A DNA stretch of 16,859 nt, taken from NCBI GenBank assembly GCA_004558305.1, contig SFDG01000049.1, positions 1 through 16,859 of the forward strand, read 5' to 3'. The position numbers and the translations under genes are program-made. The stretch comes from Phocaeicola plebeius. Lineage in GTDB: Bacteria; Bacteroidota; Bacteroidia; Bacteroidales; Bacteroidaceae. Under the pieces are notes generated by a model. It had not been told where the DNA came from and ran no database searches. It saw only the letters and a list, made by a program, of their open reading frames with translations. Positions 14,147-16,859 of the stretch are shown here, piece by piece (within the stretch, counting starts at the first letter, position 1; each line of letters opens with the position of its first letter).

Positions 14147-15625
14147 TCAGTTATTGGGACGACTATAGTTGGGTGCTTCGCTGGTGATGGCTACATCGTG
14201 CGGATGGCTTTCCAGCACACCGGCATTGGTAATGCGAGTGAACTTGGCATTGTGCAATTCGGCGATATTGTGCGCACCGCAATACCCCATTCCCGAACGG
14301 AGACCGCCTACCAGCTGGTAGATGACTTCGCAGAGGAAGCCTTTGTAAGGAACACGGGCAGCAATGCCTTCCGGCACCAGTTTCTTGACATCGGTCGTAC
14401 CAGCCTGGAAATAACGGTCCTTCGAGCCGTTCTCCATGGCTTCGAGCGAACCCATGCCACGATACGACTTGAACTTACGGCCATTGAAGATAATGGTGTC
14501 GCCCGGCGATTCTTCCGTACCGGCCACCAACGAACCAATCATGACCGAATAGCCGCCGGCCGCCAACGCCTTCACCACATCGCCCGAATAGCGCAGACCG
14601 CCATCGGCAATCAAGGGCACACCCGTTCCTTCGAGAGCCTTGGCCACATCATAGACAGCCGTCAGCTGCGGTACACCCACACCGGCTACCACACGCGTCG
14701 TACAGATAGAACCCGGACCGATACCCACCTTTACTGCATCGGCACCTGCCTCTACCAGCATCTTGGCGGCATCGCCGGTAGCGATATTACCGACCACGAT
14801 ATCCACATTCGAGAAACGCTTCTTGGCTTCCTTCAGCTTCTCGATGACCGAGAGCGAATGGCCATGGGCCGTGTCAATGACAATCGCATCGGCACCCGCA
14901 TTGATCAAGGCCTCCATGCGCTGCAGGGTATCCGTCGTCACTCCGACGCCGGCAGCCACGCGCAAACGGCCCAGAGCATCCTTGCAGGCCATGGGCTTGT
15001 CCTTCGCCTTGGTAATGTCCTTATACGTAATCAATCCGATGAGACGTCCGTCCTTGTCGACAACGGGCAGTTTCTCAATCTTGTTTTCCTGCAGAATCTT
15101 GGAAGCGGTTTCCATGTCCGTACCGGGAGAGGTCGTAACGATGTTCTCCTTCGTCATCACTTCGTCAATGCGCTTGTCATTGTCAGTCTCGAAACGAAGG
15201 TCGCGGTTAGTGACGATACCTACCAGATAGTTTTCATCATCCACCACAGGAATACCACCAATCTTGTATTCCGACATGATGTCGAGGGCATCCTTGACGG
15301 TAGACCCCCGCTTGATGGTCACAGGGTCATAGATCATACCGTTCTCCGCACGCTTGACGATGGCCACCTGACGGGCCTGTTCCTCAATGGGCATATTCTT
15401 GTGGATGACACCGATACCCCCTTCACGGGCAATGGCAATGGCCATCTGTGCTTCCGTCACCGTATCCATGGCGGCTGTCACAAAAGGAATTTTCAACTCG
15501 ATGTTGCGTGAGAACTTAGTCGTGAGTTCGACTGCTTTGGGTAATACATCCGAATAGGCGGGAATCAACAATACATCATCGTACGTCAATCCGTCCATTA
15601 CAACTTTATCTGCAATAAATGACAT
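14147..15625 (-). CDS. guaB: Inosine-5'-monophosphate dehydrogenase
   Basis: This cytoplasmic enzyme oxidises IMP to XMP with NAD+, the committed step of guanine nucleotide synthesis. Its 492 residues match the usual bacterial length. A (beta/alpha)8 barrel (about 1-90 and 210-492) is interrupted by two CBS domains (about 96-205), the usual site of purine-nucleotide regulation. The active-site loop is GIGPGSICTTRVVAG (301-315) with catalytic Cys308. Other hallmarks are DTAHGH (251-256), IADGGLRYSGD (339-349), YRGMGSLEAM (388-397) and the flap EGIAARVPYKG (419-429). The start follows a promoter by about 30 nt and has no Shine-Dalgarno sequence. It is flanked by a stem-loop upstream and a strong terminator downstream, so it is probably transcribed mostly alone. 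Identification is certain. Confidence 0.98.
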   Translation of the reverse strand: MSFIADKVVMDGLTYDDVLLIPAYSDVLPKAVELTTKFSRNIELKIPFVTAAMDTVTEAQMAIAIAREGGIGVIHKNMPIEEQARQVAIVKRAENGMIYDPVTIKRGSTVKDALDIMSEYKIGGIPVVDDENYLVGIVTNRDLRFETDNDKRIDEVMTKENIVTTSPGTDMETASKILQENKIEKLPVVDKDGRLIGLITYKDITKAKDKPMACKDALGRLRVAAGVGVTTDTLQRMEALINAGADAIVIDTAHGHSLSVIEKLKEAKKRFSNVDIVVGNIATGDAAKMLVEAGADAVKVGIGPGSICTTRVVAGVGVPQLTAVYDVAKALEGTGVPLIADGGLRYSGDVVKALAAGGYSVMIGSLVAGTEESPGDTIIFNGRKFKSYRGMGSLEAMENGSKDRYFQAGTTDVKKLVPEGIAARVPYKGFLCEVIYQLVGGLRSGMGYCGAHNIAELHNAKFTRITNAGVLESHPHDVAITSEAPNYSRPNN

Positions 15626-15655
15626 AGGGCTTTATGCTTTAGATTTTATTGCGTG

Positions 15656-15687
15656 CAAAATTAGTCATTTTCTTCGAAAGTGGGAAA
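15656..15687 (-). promoter_or_regulatory. guaB promoter (-7 TAATTTTG, -33-like TTTC)
   Basis: Minus-strand TAATTTTG (15656-15663) is a perfect match to TAnnTTTG. TTTC (15684-15687), one base from the TTTG -33 box, lies 20 bp further upstream, within the usual spacing. The leader to the guaB ATG is about 25-30 nt and shows no riboswitch-like structure. Confidence 0.7.
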
Positions 15688-15763
15688 TGAAGGGTTCTAA
15701 ATTTTTCTTAAAAGAAGAGATAAAAACGAGGATGTATTCCAACACGACCCTATCAAATTGTCA

Positions 15764-15830
15764 ATCTGGGCACAGAGAAGAATCCAAAGGTATTGGTTAA
15801 CGGTTTACAGATTCTTCACTGTGCCCAGAT
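15764..15830 (-). terminator. 21-bp inverted repeat after recQ, probable transcript end
   Basis: Arms 15764-15784 and 15810-15830 pair over 21 bp with one mismatch and a 25-nt loop. The structure starts 41 nt after the recQ stop and lies ahead of the guaB promoter. There is no T-tract on the minus strand and the loop is long, so it may be a REP-like repeat serving as the 3' end of the recQ transcript. Confidence 0.6.
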
Positions 15831-15871
15831 CAGCCAGCAAAATGGCAGTCTGTCCAGCGTCTGGCAGAGCA

Positions 15872-16859
15872 TCAGTTGGCCATTTCCGAGATGAACTTTA
15901 TACGAACCAGACGGATTTCGTCCTCCGTATAGTCGGAACCCAGTTCGTCCATGGCATCGTCAATCTTGTCGGTGGTCGACTCCTTGAAGTAATCGTAGAT
16001 ATCCTCCAAATGATCTTCATCCATAATCTCGTCCAGGAAATAGTCGATGTTCAGTTTGGTGCCCGAATAGACAATAGCCTCGATTTCGTCCAGCAGTTCC
16101 TGAAAATCGATGCCCTTGGCATTGGCGATGTCATCCAGCGCTACCTTCCGGTCGATGCTCTGGATAATGGACACCTTCAGTTTCGACTTGTTGGCCACCG
16201 TGCGTACCCGCATATCCTCGGGGCGGTCTATTTCGTTCTCCTCACAATGCTTCTTGATCAGTTCGCAGAACTCCTTGCCATAGCGCTTGGCCTTTCCGGC
16301 TCCCACGCCGGGAATGTTCTGCAGTTCTTCGAGCGTCACCGGATAGATGGTCGCCATAGCTTCGAGCGACGGATCCTGGAAGATGACATACGGAGGAACA
16401 TCGAGCTTTTTCGACATCTTCTTGCGCAAGTCCTTCAGCATGGAGAACAGGCCCGGATCGACGGCACACGAAGCGCCGCTCCGCATCGGCATGTCTTCCA
16501 CCTCCTCTTCCTCGAAGTCGGTATCTTCCACAATCTTGAACGACTGGGGCGACTTGAGGAACTTCTTGCCGGCCGGTGTCACCTTCAACAGGCCGCAATC
16601 GTTCACATCCTTGGTCAGATAGCCGCCAATCAGCGCCTGACGGATGACCGCGTTCCACCAACGATCGTCCTCCCCCTGTCCGGAGCCAAAGACATCCAGG
16701 TTCTCGTGGCGATGCGCCAACACCTCCGATGTCTCCTTGCCCAACAGTATATCAATAATATAATCTTGCTTGAAATTTTCTTTTATCGCAATGACCGCTT
16801 CGATCACTGCACACAATGAATCCTGAGCCTCCACTTGTTTTTTAGGATTTAAACAGTTA
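15872..16859 (-). CDS. recQ: ATP-dependent DNA helicase RecQ, C-terminal part
   Basis: RecQ unwinds DNA 3' to 5' in recombination and fork repair. Only the last 328 codons are visible; the frame is open through the right window edge, so the GTG at 16832-16834 is internal and not a start. The first residues, NCLNPKK, fit the end of the RecQ zinc-binding segment (CxxC). A winged-helix RQC domain follows, with WWNAVIRQALIGGYL (59-73, numbered from that GTG). An acidic linker EDTDFEEEEVED (103-114) comes next. The HRDC domain is at about 125-200, with VTLEELQNIPGVGAGKAKRY (166-185). A further ~105-residue acidic, helical tail runs to the TGA stop at 15872-15874. The helicase motor domains are outside the window. 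The order RQC-HRDC plus tail identifies the protein well. Confidence 0.93.
   Translation of the reverse strand, partial: NCLNPKKQVEAQDSLCAVIEAVIAIKENFKQDYIIDILLGKETSEVLAHRHENLDVFGSGQGEDDRWWNAVIRQALIGGYLTKDVNDCGLLKVTPAGKKFLKSPQSFKIVEDTDFEEEEVEDMPMRSGASCAVDPGLFSMLKDLRKKMSKKLDVPPYVIFQDPSLEAMATIYPVTLEELQNIPGVGAGKAKRYGKEFCELIKKHCEENEIDRPEDMRVRTVANKSKLKVSIIQSIDRKVALDDIANAKGIDFQELLDEIEAIVYSGTKLNIDYFLDEIMDEDHLEDIYDYFKESTTDKIDDAMDELGSDYTEDEIRLVRIKFISEMAN

Noticed and set aside
15626..15763. Purine riboswitch or other leader RNA upstream of guaB
   Set aside because: The leader from the predicted start is only about 25-30 nt and the rest of the gap shows no aptamer-like structure.
1..16859. tRNA, rRNA or other standard RNA genes
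   Set aside because: I looked in the intergenic stretches on both strands and saw no cloverleaf, CCA-type end or rRNA signature sequence.

Overview
The window looks like chromosomal DNA from a gut-type member of the Bacteroidales (Bacteroides/Phocaeicola-like; genus not resolved). The evidence is several perfect matches to the Bacteroidetes -7 promoter box TAnnTTTG, start codons that mostly lack Shine-Dalgarno sequences, an IS4-family transposase of the type common in Bacteroides, and a recQ - guaB - peptidyl-prolyl isomerases - OstA-like - mutL gene order that I recall from Bacteroides genomes. Every gene recognised here lies on the minus strand, so transcription runs from high to low coordinates.

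Right half (about 6387-16859) is conserved core. It holds the C-terminal part of recQ (cut by the window edge), then guaB with its own promoter and a strong intrinsic terminator. After that comes a compact run of six genes: a divergent PpiC-like protein, a SurA-N-like lipoprotein, a two-parvulin-domain SurA-like chaperone, an OstA/LptA-like protein, a 98-residue single-pass membrane protein, and mutL. Spacing inside the run is from a 3-nt overlap to 48 nt, so it is probably one transcription unit. It couples periplasmic folding of outer-membrane proteins and lipopolysaccharide transport to DNA mismatch repair. This MutL has lost every visible element of the C-terminal endonuclease site.

Middle (about 5068-6383) is AT-richer, mostly non-coding and looks like accessory or decayed DNA. 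It contains a relic of an AAA-type ATPase that keeps its promoter, its first ~19 codons and its last ~65 codons but has lost the P-loop core. It also contains a four-copy repeat based on TCCCTCATAAAAGTGTAT (three copies at exact 33-bp spacing), a cluster of GTGACA/TGTCAC inverted repeats, and a GC-rich 22-bp repeat palindrome with two competing foldings.

Left part (1-5067) has an SLC13/DASS sodium-coupled carboxylate transporter and a large secreted protein with a probable glycoside-hydrolase-like barrel, each with its own promoter or terminator. At the edge is the N-terminal part of an IS4-family transposase.

I do not see a clear new multi-gene system. The best candidates for a second look are the repeat-rich 5.2-6.4 kb region with its ATPase relic, the guaB terminator that abuts the next start codon, and the unclassified secreted barrel protein.
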